A DNA stretch of 64,000 bases from Pseudomonas viridiflava (GTDB lineage: Bacteria; Pseudomonadota; Gammaproteobacteria; Pseudomonadales; Pseudomonadaceae). Below the pieces are notes generated by a model. That model saw only the letters and a list, made by a program, of their open reading frames with translations, was not told the DNA's origin and did no database searches. How positions within the stretch are numbered: position 1 is the first letter of the stretch; each line of letters begins with the position of its first letter. The position numbers and the translations under genes are program-made. The stretch lies in contig NZ_UWFN01000265.1 in the NCBI RefSeq assembly GCF_900602065.1, positions 124,001 to 188,000 on the forward strand, written 5' to 3'. Shown piece after piece: positions 46,188-55,595 of this stretch.

Positions 46188-46484
46188 ATGAATAAACAAT
46201 CGTTGTATGAGCATTGTGTGGACTTGAGCGGCAGCACTGAAATCAACGAGCAGCAAATTGGCTGGTCCGGCCGCTGGACGTTGATGGCTGACTTTGTTGT
46301 CTGCAGCCAGTGTTTGGTCGCTCAGCCCATTGATATGGCGTCTCAGTCCTTTCAACACTTACCCGGCTGCCTGGCGAATACCCACGGGGCCTACCCCTGG
46401 TTCGAACTGATCGCCATTTTGAGCAACATCCCTCCCATGTCCGAAGATCGGTCCAATTTGAAAAAGCATAGATATCGCTGGTGA
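46188..46484 (+). CDS. Prophage small protein with CxxC motif, 98 aa
   Basis: The start is placed at MNKQSLYEHCVDLSG. Contains VCSQCLVAQ and a later HLPGC...H, a possible zinc-binding arrangement, then YPWFELIAIL. Similar small proteins sit near the ends of Pseudomonas prophages, with unknown role. It is not an Ogr/Delta-type activator by motif spacing. Confidence 0.55.
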   Translation: MNKQSLYEHCVDLSGSTEINEQQIGWSGRWTLMADFVVCSQCLVAQPIDMASQSFQHLPGCLANTHGAYPWFELIAILSNIPPMSEDRSNLKKHRYRW

Positions 46485-46585
46485 TGTGACCGCTGACATG
46501 CATTTCATCCGATCGAATGGCGACGACTCACCACCTATAGTACTGTTTATGCATACAGCTATATTTGATGGGTAGGCCGGGAGCT

Positions 46586-46822
46586 ATGAATATGGAAACT
46601 ATTGAAAGGACCGCCGCTATCGCGACGTGGACGCTGCTGCTAAACGACCAGGTCGCGCTTCTAGATAATCCTGGAGCTCAGCATAAAACGCTTCTCAGAA
46701 CAGCTCACACGCTCCACCGGTCCCAAGTGATCGATGGCGATGACCTTAGTGATTTATTGGAACTGGCTGACGGCGCACTGGCCTATGCAGTCGAGGCCAA
46801 GCTCGACCAAGTGATCAGGTGA
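46586..46822 (+). CDS. Prophage small protein, 78 aa
   Basis: CCGGGAGCT precedes the ATG of MNMETIERTAAIATW. All-helical composition, with no cysteine, signal or recognised domain. It is followed after 4 bp by the next gene, so the two are translationally linked. Confidence 0.6.
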   Translation: MNMETIERTAAIATWTLLLNDQVALLDNPGAQHKTLLRTAHTLHRSQVIDGDDLSDLLELADGALAYAVEAKLDQVIR

Positions 46823-46826
46823 AGAC

Positions 46827-47129
46827 ATGGCCTACATGACTTACCGTGGCCTTGCAGATGTGGTGTTCACCCATGGCGACAGCGAATGTCTTGTCTCCGG
46901 ACTTGAGGTCGCTTTCGAGCAGACCCACACAGCTGTCTTCCGGATAGCTTTTTTACCGGATCGGCCAGAGCGTATCGAGTGCACTGCAGTGCACGTGACG
47001 CTCGCAAATGGCTGGGTCGAATACGGACCAGTGACCTACATCCCAGCGTTCGGGCTAGTGTTCTTTACTGGGGATGAATGGGGCACACCACGAGGGCAGC
47101 CGTATGGTGGGGATTTATTCCGGAGTTAG
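46827..47129 (+). CDS. Prophage small protein, 100 aa
   Basis: MAYMTYRGLADVVFTHGDSE begins a beta-rich soluble protein (VFRIAFLPDRPERIECTAVH). It lies 4 bp after the 78-aa gene, with GTGAAGAC as a weak ribosome-binding site. No domain is recognised. The 270 bp after it hold only weak frames on either strand. Confidence 0.55.
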   Translation: MAYMTYRGLADVVFTHGDSECLVSGLEVAFEQTHTAVFRIAFLPDRPERIECTAVHVTLANGWVEYGPVTYIPAFGLVFFTGDEWGTPRGQPYGGDLFRS

Positions 47130-47402
47130 GGGAATTGATAAATGAAAAGCGAGGACCGAAGATCAGATGTAGCGCGGGTATCGAGGGGATGCCGTTGGAA
47201 CCTGTCCCCCTGCCTGGGCTACTTGATGCGAGCTTGTCCGGAATGGCCCCGAGCGGTTTCTTGCTGAGCGGCATCGATTACTTCGACGGGTGTGCTTATG
47301 CATAGGCGTGGTGATGCCGCCTTGAATAAAGCTATCTGAGTAACTCTCTTTCTGATTTAATTGAGCATACAATTACATACGAACAATATCGGAGCGTACG
47401 CC

Positions 47403-48329
47403 ATGGATATCGAGGCAAAATATTTTCTTGGCACCATTACTTTAGACAACCATAAAAAACTAGAACTTACCCCTAGTGAATATATCTCAATTCAGCTCGC
47501 CAGGAGAATCTTGGGCATCGCACTCAACATTGAGGAGAAGTACGACTTAGCACTGTGCAACTATTTAGAGTTTGAGAAAGAGCAGTTAATCCTTACACTG
47601 GACAACTTAGCTAACAGCGTCCACTTCGACTACCATCACAGCTACAAAATTCTTTCAACATTAAACCGCAGACTCGTAAATTTTTTATCAACAGCGAAAC
47701 AGTATACTGAACGTGTAGCAGGCCTTGCGTCAAAGTGCTCCACCAATGAGTCAGAAACAGAAAATACGATTAGCACACTCCTTAGCAAACATTACGATGA
47801 CACCCTAGATTACCGCGCAATGGAGGCGCTTCGGAACCATGTTAACCACTATGGTTTGGCGGTACACACAATCTCCACACCTAGCAAATGGACTTTAACG
47901 GAGCAAAAGAAAGCAGATCAGTTAGTATTCAATCTGGAAATTTACGCAGAAAAAACAGCGCTAGCGGAAAACTCTAAATTCAAGCGAAATATCCTTGACG
48001 AGCTTCCCGACAGATACGATTTGAAGAAAGGCGCGAGAGCCTATATCGGGGCAATTAGCCACGTCCACGAAGAAGTCAGACGGCTTATCGGCGACTCGGC
48101 GGACACGGCCAGAAAAACCATAGAAGCTTATTTGAAAAGCTACGCCAATCTAAATGATGGCGACTCATTTGCGGTAGGGGCATTCATAGTAAAGAATGGA
48201 GAAGAGATAGTTCCTCATACCGTAATAAATCTTAGCTGGGATGATGTGAGGATCGAATTACAAAAAAAGAACATCTCGGTATCGAACATGATAAACCGAC
48301 ACATATCCAGCTCTATAGTTATCAAATAA
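47403..48329 (+). CDS. Prophage cargo: HEPN-motif protein, 308 aa
   Basis: The start is placed at the ATG of MDIEAKYFLG, which has CGGAG 8 bp upstream; a TTG 42 bp earlier is unlikely. Residues 144-149 read RNHVNH, the RNxxxH catalytic motif of HEPN RNases, in the helix MEALRNHVNHYGLAVH. The rest is largely helical, with an N-terminal domain (DNHKKLELTPSEYISIQLAR). The gene is clearly AT-rich compared with the tail genes and lies tail-to-tail with the spike gene (3-bp gap), the usual place of a P2-type moron. A toxin or anti-phage RNase role is inference. Confidence 0.6.
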   Translation: MDIEAKYFLGTITLDNHKKLELTPSEYISIQLARRILGIALNIEEKYDLALCNYLEFEKEQLILTLDNLANSVHFDYHHSYKILSTLNRRLVNFLSTAKQYTERVAGLASKCSTNESETENTISTLLSKHYDDTLDYRAMEALRNHVNHYGLAVHTISTPSKWTLTEQKKADQLVFNLEIYAEKTALAENSKFKRNILDELPDRYDLKKGARAYIGAISHVHEEVRRLIGDSADTARKTIEAYLKSYANLNDGDSFAVGAFIVKNGEEIVPHTVINLSWDDVRIELQKKNISVSNMINRHISSSIVIK

Positions 48330-48332
48330 TCT

Positions 48333-49304
48333 TTACAAAGTTATCAGCTTGGTTTTTTCGGACAACGTGGTTGCTTGAGCAGAGTATTGAGCAAACGCTG
48401 TAGCGTTACCTGGTACTGGCGTCGGGCCGTGTGTGTGCGTGGCAAGTTGAGAATTCATTTGCTGCACCAGATCAAGTAAATCACACAGTACCTGCAGCAC
48501 GTTCACGCTCTCGGATCCCAACCAAGTCTTGGGAGACTGCAGGCGCTGACTGACACCCGCCACGCTCTTGCGCAGGCCCTCGATCCGCTCCTGCATATCG
48601 CCACCCACCGTGGCGTTGTGCTTTTGCCCCACCACCAGGTTGAGGTCGCGACCGGTAGCCTGGTGCAGATCGTCCACCGCTGCCAGGCTCGCGGATCCGC
48701 CGGTCAACAGCTTGAGCGCGCCCAGTGCCTCGATCTTCTTGATGCCTCCCACTGATTCGGTGGAATGGTCGTCCACCGTCCTGGTGTGGCTCTGGAAGGT
48801 TTCGGTGTTCTCCAGGGCTTCCACTTCCCGCTCGATCGCCTTGTCCTGGATCTTGCCGTCCGTTTGGCGCAGCCAGTTGCCGTCGGCGTCCACGCGCTGC
48901 TGACAGGCCTCGCTGTGCTGCCACACCTGATCACCCTTCGGAACCCGGGGCAGACTCAGGCCGTGCGGGAGGATCTGCGTGATAAAGGGCTTGGTCGGCA
49001 GGCCGTAGGCGAAGCTGATCACCACGGTGGTGCCCTCCTCCGGAAAGCCGAACATGCCCGCCTCTTGACCGCCCATGGGCGCAGGCAACGGGACGCTGGT
49101 CAGGACCGGCAGATCCGGATCCGGCTCGCCACTGGGCAACAGGACTTCGACGTCGACGCCAAAACGCGGACGGAAGTCGTCGCACAGGCCTTGCGCTGCA
49201 GGAGCGTCCGGCACCGCGACCACCCGCCCAAAGCGCGGCAGGTGGTAACCACCCGTCAATTCAGGGAACAGGCGCTCTACAGCGCGACCGATTGCTTCTT
49301 CCAT
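48333..49304 (-). CDS. Phage baseplate spike protein (gpV-like), 323 aa
   Basis: OB-fold region at residues about 25-125 (FGRVVAVPDAPAA, GEEGxxV-like FPEEGTTVVISFAYG), then a series of helical-prism repeats and a C-terminus with ATHTHGPTPVPG, a His-rich tip such as those that bind iron in phage spikes. Last gene of the minus-strand tail operon. It overlaps the hub gene by 28 bp. Confidence 0.8.
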   Translation of the reverse strand: MEEAIGRAVERLFPELTGGYHLPRFGRVVAVPDAPAAQGLCDDFRPRFGVDVEVLLPSGEPDPDLPVLTSVPLPAPMGGQEAGMFGFPEEGTTVVISFAYGLPTKPFITQILPHGLSLPRVPKGDQVWQHSEACQQRVDADGNWLRQTDGKIQDKAIEREVEALENTETFQSHTRTVDDHSTESVGGIKKIEALGALKLLTGGSASLAAVDDLHQATGRDLNLVVGQKHNATVGGDMQERIEGLRKSVAGVSQRLQSPKTWLGSESVNVLQVLCDLLDLVQQMNSQLATHTHGPTPVPGNATAFAQYSAQATTLSEKTKLITL

Positions 49305-49987
49305 TTGATTGCCATCTGACTACCGGCAAGCGTCACGCTAGTGATCCGCTCGCCTTGGTTGAATGATGCGCCCGGACGCAGACCTGGTAAGGCCGCGATC
49401 ATTGCGCTCTGATTGCCCTGGTAACCGTCGAACAGTTCGGCGGGCAGCTGCAGCGCCGATCGGGAGCCAAAAAAGCTGTCGGCCCAACTGCCCACGAACA
49501 CTTCGCCGTCGCCCTGCTGCTGCCAGATGAAGTCGGAGATCCCGAACACCCCGGCCATGCTTTGCATCGCCTGATACCCGGCGGCCAGGCTGTAGAAGTA
49601 AGGAACCTTTAACCGGGCATAGGCCTGATCTGGAACACGAAAGCGCAGGCCGGTCTTGGTACTGATCTCTTTGAGAACGCCCTGCAGGTCGACATGACGC
49701 AGGTTCATGGGCAGAGGCTTGGCCAGGATCGCGGCAACCTCTCTGCAGAACAGGACCTGCTCGGTGCTATTGGCGGCGGTCGAGGTTTCCACGTAACCGA
49801 TGAAGTGGCGCTGCAGCAGGCTTTCGTTGTAGCCCACATCCAGCGTAACCAGACCTTTGACCGGCGCGGGTGCTTGAATGGTGAAGGTCGCTCGCCCAGG
49901 TCCTGCCAACTCCAGTCGCACATCGTCTTTCACCAGGGCATGCGTCACACCGCCAATAGTCAGCACCTTGTGCAGTTTCATGCTCAT
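49277..49987 (-). CDS. Phage baseplate hub protein (gpD-like), 236 aa
   Basis: Starts MSMKLHKVLTIGGVTHALVK with a beta-rich body and internal FRVPDQAYARLKVPYFYS. By position between the spike and other baseplate genes, and by length and fold pattern, it is the hub that holds the spike (P2 gpD role). It overlaps its neighbours by 4 bp upstream and 28 bp downstream. Confidence 0.65.
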   Translation of the reverse strand: MSMKLHKVLTIGGVTHALVKDDVRLELAGPGRATFTIQAPAPVKGLVTLDVGYNESLLQRHFIGYVETSTAANSTEQVLFCREVAAILAKPLPMNLRHVDLQGVLKEISTKTGLRFRVPDQAYARLKVPYFYSLAAGYQAMQSMAGVFGISDFIWQQQGDGEVFVGSWADSFFGSRSALQLPAELFDGYQGNQSAMIAALPGLRPGASFNQGERITSVTLAGSQMAIKWKKQSVAL

Positions 49988-50517
49988 GGCGTGCCGCCGA
50001 GGTAGTTATCCAGTTTCTTCAACACACCTTCGAAGCCGGTGAGCGCCGTGTCCGTTCCGGATCCGTCCTCGCCTGCAACGCCAGTGCCTGATGCCGATTG
50101 CGCCTTGGAGCCATTGGCCTTGCGGCGCTGCTCGACCTTCTCCGGGTTCGATTGCTTTTCGGTCAGGGTGAACTGCACCGACCAAGAGGCCAGCGTGTCA
50201 TCTTCCCGGGCGCTGACGCCTTCGGTGAACTGCACCTGGCGCATGCCGAACGCCGACGCCGTGTCGTTCACGATCCGATAGGTTTTCAGTTGCCCGCCGC
50301 CCTCGGTCGCCTCAGCCAAGCGCATCAGCGTTTTCAGTTGCACCTGGTCAACGAAAGCAATCTGCAGACTGACGGTCAGCGTCTTAGGCTTAAAACCCTT
50401 GTGCGCCTTCTCGCTACCACTGGTTTGCCCGGACAGATCCTCGCTTTCGATACGCAGGTTTGCCGTGACCTTCATCCGTTTGCCCAGCACCTGCTGGCCA
50501 TCGAGCAATAACGTCAT
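49984..50517 (-). CDS. Phage baseplate-complex protein, 177 aa
   Basis: Begins MTLLLDGQQVLGKRMKVTAN and contains SQIAFVDQVQLKTLMRLAEA-like segments. Resembles small baseplate/wedge proteins of the DUF6046 type in K139-like phages; assignment is by position and pattern only. 4-bp overlaps on both sides. Confidence 0.55.
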   Translation of the reverse strand: MTLLLDGQQVLGKRMKVTANLRIESEDLSGQTSGSEKAHKGFKPKTLTVSLQIAFVDQVQLKTLMRLAEATEGGGQLKTYRIVNDTASAFGMRQVQFTEGVSAREDDTLASWSVQFTLTEKQSNPEKVEQRRKANGSKAQSASGTGVAGEDGSGTDTALTGFEGVLKKLDNYLGGTP

Positions 50518-51437
50518 AGGCCCACCAGTTCACGGACAAAGCTCAAGCCCTGAAGCGAGCCGACCAACATGGTCCCAGCTGACAGCACCCACTCGTGGCC
50601 CGGGGCGTCGTCCTGCAGCAGTGCCTTGCGCAGATCTGCAGGCGTACCAGGACCGAGCAGTCGCGCGCGCATGGTCGTGTCTTCGTCACCGCTGGCCAGC
50701 AACGCCTTGAGGTCGTCCAGTTTCTGGTCGCTGCCCTGCTGCTGCGCGGCCTTGCGTGCAGCCAATGCAGCCAGATCCCCCATCGGCGAGCTGTCCGCCG
50801 CATAGCTTTCAAGCGTGGCCAACTGGCCCGACATTGCCTGTTTAGCGGCTTTGAGCACGGTGCAACGCTCCAGCGGCAGACTGCCCCAACGTGGCAACGG
50901 TCCAGCGCTGGGCATCACCCACTTCTCCGCCTCGAGTGTGGACAGGTGTTGCGCCCGGCGCTCGGCTCGCACCAGGTCCGGAACTGGCATCAGCGCATTG
51001 AACTTGGTTAAGGTGCTGGCTAGCTGGCCGTAGTTGGTGGCCAGGAACAGGATGAGCAGCGCGTATTGAGGCTCTGTCGGGCGGGCATCGTCCGAACTGT
51101 CCGTGAGCTTGTCGGCCATTACCTGCAGCAGGTTGGGTGCGGACAGAAAGCGCTGATTGCCCTGCCCTTGGCCAATGCCTGACTGAAACGGCGTCACGGT
51201 GATGCAGGCCGGGGCTTCGCCCAGTTGACTGGCCATCGCCGCACGACCTGCAGCGATCACGCTTTCAGCAACTGCACCGACCGGCCCCGGATTGGTGGTG
51301 GCCAGCCCGTCCAGTCCGGCAAGCCGCTGCGCGGTGTTGGCCAGCTCGCCACCGGCCAGATCCTTGGCCGCTGTCAGATCGCCCATCCATTCCGTGGCCT
51401 GCTCAGGCCAGCGCATCGTCACAGGTGCCCAGCTCAT
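50514..51437 (-). CDS. Conserved phage protein of unknown role, 307 aa
   Basis: Largely helical (TEWMGDLTAAKDLAGGELAN; NAARKAAQQQGSDQKLDDLK-like region near 230). Sits between the fibre-assembly gene and the baseplate genes, overlapping both by 4 bp, so it belongs to the tail module. No domain is recognised. It is probably a baseplate or tail-structure component specific to this phage group. Confidence 0.55.
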   Translation of the reverse strand: MSWAPVTMRWPEQATEWMGDLTAAKDLAGGELANTAQRLAGLDGLATTNPGPVGAVAESVIAAGRAAMASQLGEAPACITVTPFQSGIGQGQGNQRFLSAPNLLQVMADKLTDSSDDARPTEPQYALLILFLATNYGQLASTLTKFNALMPVPDLVRAERRAQHLSTLEAEKWVMPSAGPLPRWGSLPLERCTVLKAAKQAMSGQLATLESYAADSSPMGDLAALAARKAAQQQGSDQKLDDLKALLASGDEDTTMRARLLGPGTPADLRKALLQDDAPGHEWVLSAGTMLVGSLQGLSFVRELVGL

Positions 51438-51994
51438 ACGGATTCAGACTCCCAGACCACCGCGGCAATCGCGGATAGATCGAGCGCTGCCAGTGCAGTG
51501 TCCAGAGCTTGCTTGAGGACATTGGCCTTCTGCAGCAGTTGCAGTTTGAGCTGAATGAAGTCATCACCTACTTGCTGCAACTGCGCGGCGCTGTGATCCC
51601 GGAACACCTTCACACCCTGTTCATCCCGGCAGGGATACGCGCTAGCAGCGGCGGTCTGGATGATTCCGGTCAGGTTCAGTTGATCTTCCACCTGACTGTC
51701 GTAGAAAAAAGCTGCGCCCAGGGCAGACGACCAAAACCCGCTGATGATCTGGCCCTGACAGACATCGTTCACGATGCGGACCTGCACGTCGTAGAGCATT
51801 TGCGCTCGCTCTGACACGCTCTCAACCGCGACTGGAAAACCTGTGACCGCATCAGGGGATAGCTTGACCCCTAAGCTTTGGGCAGCCAGCAGTGCCGCAT
51901 GCTGGGCATTGGTCAGGCGATGTTCACCGGCGCTGAGGCTGAAGGCGAAACGGGTATCGGATGGCACCCAGGTGGCAAAAATGGTCATTGGCAC
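51434..51994 (-). CDS. Tail-fibre accessory protein (DUF4376-like), 186 aa
   Basis: It follows the fibre gene (10-bp overlap) as fibre-assembly genes do. The segment FWSSALGAAFFYDSQVEDQLNL matches the DUF4376 pattern seen in fibre-associated proteins; the C-terminus is a helical region (LQLLQKANVLKQALDTALAA). A chaperone role for the fibre is inference from position. Confidence 0.65.
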   Translation of the reverse strand: MPMTIFATWVPSDTRFAFSLSAGEHRLTNAQHAALLAAQSLGVKLSPDAVTGFPVAVESVSERAQMLYDVQVRIVNDVCQGQIISGFWSSALGAAFFYDSQVEDQLNLTGIIQTAAASAYPCRDEQGVKVFRDHSAAQLQQVGDDFIQLKLQLLQKANVLKQALDTALAALDLSAIAAVVWESESV

Positions 51995-53580
51995 ACTCCA
52001 ATGGCAAACCAGGCGATATCGCCTACGGATGAGTTGGTGTCAGGGTCACCGCAGATCTCGAAACCGGTCGTGGTGAAATCCGGCTTGGTGAGCGTGGCCA
52101 CGGTTCCGGAGATAACGGTCGACCGATAGATGTCCGAACCGATGTGAAACACCTGGCTGAACTGGATCGGGAATGTGACCGTGTAGAAGTTCTGGTAGAG
52201 CGTAACCCCGACCAGCCGCCCCCACTGGAACGTCAGGCCACTCAACCAGGTGGGCAGAATGATGTAGCCCGTGGCCCCAAGGCTTACCGCAAATCCCCAG
52301 CGCAATTTCTTCGGCGTGACGTAGGCTGCGTCATTCGTACCGGCATTTGTCTGGGCCTGGCTCGCCACTTTGGCCCCGCCCGAAACGGTTTCAGTTGCCT
52401 GAGTCGCAGCCGCCGTTAGCTTCACATCGGCAGAACCATCGAACAGCACTTCGCCGGTGACGGCACCATCCAGCGTGATCTTCCGGGCAGTGCCCAACTT
52501 GGCAGCCTTACCAACCTCGGTGACGCCGGAAACAATCTTCTCGATAACACTTCCGATCGCCGTGCCCAAAGCCTTCAAAGCCTTGGTGGTGGCCAGCACT
52601 AAGCTGTCGTCGGTATCCGGATTGTCACTGGTCGCATTGGGCAGGTTGCCCAGACCCACGTCGGTCTTGGTGGTCGCGCGTGCTCGAAGGTTCGGGTAAT
52701 CGCCAATGCGCGCCGCAAAGTGGGTCACCAGCGGGCCGTTGATCGCCTCGACGGTGCGGCGGTCGGTGATGGTGTTGGCATCAGGCAAATCAGCCAGTGC
52801 CACGCAGTAATGCTTCACACCCACCGAATCCGAGTAGTCAGGCCGATCGGCAGCGAACACCACTTTCATGGTGGCGGCCACGTCGTTCAAGCCGCGCTCC
52901 AGGGAAACATCCAGCCAGGCAGTGGTTGGGAATTTAGACGGCAAGACCGGCAGTAATGCGCTCTGCTGCAGGCGGATGCCTTCGATATAGGCCGTGCCGG
53001 CCTTTAGTTGAAAAGCGCCGGCTACTTTTTCCAGCTGCAGGCCGGTACCGAAGAAACAGGCCCGACCGAATACGTCGCGATTGCTCAGCCGCTCGCGCTC
53101 ATCAATGCCCGCCAGGCGCACCGTAAAGTCGTGCTGCCAGGTGCTGGCATCAATGGTGATACCGGTCAGTGCCTGGGCACCGTCAAACACCACAAGGAAG
53201 TTGCGGGTCACGTTGTTGCCGATCTGCAGCGGCGGAATGTTGCGGCGCTTCTGCTGCAGGGGCACATAGGACACGGCGAACAATACGCCCTCGTCACTCT
53301 CCAGACCGACCCAGTTGAAATCCCAGTCACCGAGGTCGGACCCCAGCTGCGAGCTGTACACCACCTGGTTAGGGTTCACGTAACCCGCGTTACCGTTCGG
53401 GATCTGGTAGGTGTAAACAATCTGGGCGGCAGGCGGCTTAGCGGCGGCGCGATCGACTGCGATACTTGGATTCAACCCGGGTACGTTGGCAAAGATGAAG
53501 CGCGCAATCTTGAGCGGCTGCAGCGTTGGTTGTTTCTGGGCAATCAGGTTTTCACCTGCAAGGGTAATGCTGGCTCCCAT
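51985..53580 (-). CDS. Phage tail fibre protein, 531 aa
   Basis: N-terminal DUF3751-type domain (MGASITLAGENLIAQKQP, residues 1-155) that attaches to the baseplate, then a shaft (about 290-430) with short repeats of the NLPNATSDNPDTDDSL type, and a C-terminal receptor-binding tip resembling gp53-like fibre ends (PIQFSQVFHIGSDIY...WFAIGVCQ). This part is expected to determine host range and to vary between related phages. Confidence 0.85.
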   Translation of the reverse strand: MGASITLAGENLIAQKQPTLQPLKIARFIFANVPGLNPSIAVDRAAAKPPAAQIVYTYQIPNGNAGYVNPNQVVYSSQLGSDLGDWDFNWVGLESDEGVLFAVSYVPLQQKRRNIPPLQIGNNVTRNFLVVFDGAQALTGITIDASTWQHDFTVRLAGIDERERLSNRDVFGRACFFGTGLQLEKVAGAFQLKAGTAYIEGIRLQQSALLPVLPSKFPTTAWLDVSLERGLNDVAATMKVVFAADRPDYSDSVGVKHYCVALADLPDANTITDRRTVEAINGPLVTHFAARIGDYPNLRARATTKTDVGLGNLPNATSDNPDTDDSLVLATTKALKALGTAIGSVIEKIVSGVTEVGKAAKLGTARKITLDGAVTGEVLFDGSADVKLTAAATQATETVSGGAKVASQAQTNAGTNDAAYVTPKKLRWGFAVSLGATGYIILPTWLSGLTFQWGRLVGVTLYQNFYTVTFPIQFSQVFHIGSDIYRSTVISGTVATLTKPDFTTTGFEICGDPDTNSSVGDIAWFAIGVCQ

Positions 53581-53588
53581 GGGAACTC

Positions 53589-54113
53589 CTACAGGCTGGC
53601 GATCAGCGTTTGCTGATCGTCGTTAAAGTCCACGACGGCCACGTATGTGGTGACCGGTGTGATGGTGACGAAGTCGTAACGGCGGCAAGTGCGGCCGTAT
53701 TGCTGAATCAGGACGCGGAGCAGCTCCGGGTTGTCGGCCAACTGGGTGTTGCTCAGCTGCAGCAGCACCACATCCCAGTCACGGTCGGGTTGACGCTCCT
53801 CGATCTCGACATAGCCGACGCCCAGGCGCACCAGGATGCGTTTCATCCCAGCGGTGCTACCGGCGTCGACGGCATTGATGAAGGCGTATTTCACGCGCAG
53901 GCGGTACAGGCTTTCCGGCTCGCCCTTGAAGCGCGTGATGTCCCGCTGCCAGGCGAGCAGATCGAGCATGACCAGGTGACAGGTCTCGGCATCGAGCTGC
54001 AGCAGTGGCCAGCCCAACCACTGCTCTACCCGCTCCCACCAGGACTGGGCAGCGTCTTTGATCTTGGTCAGCTCGGTACCAGCCAGCCAGAACTTCAAAT
54101 TGAGCTTAATCAT
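53589..54113 (-). CDS. Phage tail protein I-like, 174 aa
   Basis: P2 gpI-like baseplate protein by position (after J, before the fibre) and by the pattern LLAWQRDITRFKGEPESLYRLRVKYAFINAVDAGS. 174 aa. Overlaps J by 8 bp. Confidence 0.75.
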   Translation of the reverse strand: MIKLNLKFWLAGTELTKIKDAAQSWWERVEQWLGWPLLQLDAETCHLVMLDLLAWQRDITRFKGEPESLYRLRVKYAFINAVDAGSTAGMKRILVRLGVGYVEIEERQPDRDWDVVLLQLSNTQLADNPELLRVLIQQYGRTCRRYDFVTITPVTTYVAVVDFNDDQQTLIASL

Positions 54114-55281
54114 TGAGGTTCACCTGCAGCGACTGGATGCGGGGAATGGTCAGCTCCGACACGATGTCGGCATTGATGAAGTGCAGCGACTCAATGCCAG
54201 GGAATTGCTGGTGCAGTTCTTCACCCAAGCGGCTGAATGAAAACCGCGACTGCGGGTAGGTCAGCGTTGGCTGGTAATCGGCGGTGGTGCTTTCGCGAAA
54301 GGCAGTCCGGATGAACTGATCGGCGTTGGCCTGCAGCATCTCGCGCTGATCAGCCGTCAGCGTCGAACGTGGCCAGATCTCCAACTGCAGCGGGTGGAAG
54401 GTTTCCGGCATGGCCATGACCAGCAGATCGTCGCCATGGCCATGGTTGCCCTGGTCCCGAATGTGCGCGTTGATCTGCTCCAGGTAAGTGGCCGCTGGTA
54501 CGTCCGCTTCGAACAAGACATAGGCATTGGCGCTGCCCGGGCCACGCGGGGCACCGTGCTCGAAGTACACGCCATCCGGACGTACGCCCGGGAAGGCCGA
54601 GATCATGGCCTTGTACACCGAGTCGGTGTGCCACTGGTTGACCGCCGAAAACTGGTTACGGGTGCGCAGGCGCAGCTCGTCGTCCGGTTCCGGATCCGCA
54701 CCAGGTACCGACAGCCAGCCGTCGTTGTTTACCACCTGGGCAATGCCCGGTACCGGCACCGGCAGAATCGCGTAGTAACCCGGGGCCAGGTTAAACCCGG
54801 ATCCGCTTTCCACTGCCTCGACCGGGATCTGCAGCTGCATCAGCCCATCGGCAAAAACGCCGGGAGCCGTGGTCACCAGCTGGTACACGTGGCCATTGAT
54901 CGAGGCAGACTGCACCACGGTACCGGCCTCAACCACCAGCGCACCGCCTGCAGCCGTGCGGGTGAACAGCAAATGGCCGCTGGCCTTGGTCGCGCCCTTG
55001 CGCTCTACGTTCACCGCCCAAGCCAGCATTTCCAGCCAGCTGCCGGTCGCCGTCTTGACGAAGAAATTCGGCAGCACCGTGGTGATCAGAAACTGCAGGA
55101 TCCACATCACCGGCTTGGTGATCAGCGCCGTGACCACCCGCCAGAACGGCGAATAAGCGCTGGTGTTGGCCACTTTCGCGCCTTGGGCGACTACTTCGGC
55201 CTCCCACGCGGCACGCAGCCCCGCCTCGGTGGTCGGGATACCGGCGTCAGTGAGCGCCTGCTTAAAATCAACGTCACTCAC
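54106..55281 (-). CDS. Baseplate assembly protein J-like, 391 aa
   Basis: Baseplate_J family: RKGATKASGHLLFTRTAAGG and GSGFNLAPGYYAILPVPVPG beta-rich segments in the middle, and PGADPEPDDELRLRTRNQFSA, the region most conserved in gpJ. Forms the outer wedge of the contractile baseplate. Overlaps DUF2590 by 4 bp. Confidence 0.9.
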   Translation of the reverse strand: MSDVDFKQALTDAGIPTTEAGLRAAWEAEVVAQGAKVANTSAYSPFWRVVTALITKPVMWILQFLITTVLPNFFVKTATGSWLEMLAWAVNVERKGATKASGHLLFTRTAAGGALVVEAGTVVQSASINGHVYQLVTTAPGVFADGLMQLQIPVEAVESGSGFNLAPGYYAILPVPVPGIAQVVNNDGWLSVPGADPEPDDELRLRTRNQFSAVNQWHTDSVYKAMISAFPGVRPDGVYFEHGAPRGPGSANAYVLFEADVPAATYLEQINAHIRDQGNHGHGDDLLVMAMPETFHPLQLEIWPRSTLTADQREMLQANADQFIRTAFRESTTADYQPTLTYPQSRFSFSRLGEELHQQFPGIESLHFINADIVSELTIPRIQSLQVNLND

Positions 55282-55595
55282 AGGTTCACCTCAAGGGTTC
55301 CAAATTTCAGGGTGGTGGCCGTTACCAGGAACAATCCCGGTTCGACCTGGGTGATTTGCGCCGTGCCCGGTACCAGGCGTTCGTCGTCTTCCACCAGCAG
55401 CTCCATTTGCTGGATGCAGTCGCGTTGCCGCAGAGTTGAGCGCTCAGCCACCAGGGTAACTAGCAGCCCGCTGTCACGGATCATGTGGGCGATGTCCTGG
55501 GCGATGCAGGCGCGGTCGTCCACCAGCGTGGGTTGCTGCGACAGATCCAGTACCACGTCGTTATCGGAGATCAGCAGATCGACGTATTCGCTCAT
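55278..55595 (-). CDS. Phage DUF2590 protein (gpW-like position), 105 aa
   Basis: MSEYVDLLISDNDVVLDLSQ and QDIAHMIRDSGLLVTLVAER match DUF2590. It occupies the place of P2 gpW, a gp25-like baseplate wedge protein, and may do the same job. Overlaps the tape-measure stop by 4 bp. Confidence 0.8.
   Translation of the reverse strand: MSEYVDLLISDNDVVLDLSQQPTLVDDRACIAQDIAHMIRDSGLLVTLVAERSTLRQRDCIQQMELLVEDDERLVPGTAQITQVEPGLFLVTATTLKFGTLEVNL

Noticed and set aside
47078..47305. 75-aa plus-strand frame before the HEPN-motif gene
   Set aside because: Begins inside the preceding gene, lacks a ribosome-binding site, and an antisense frame of similar length overlaps it.
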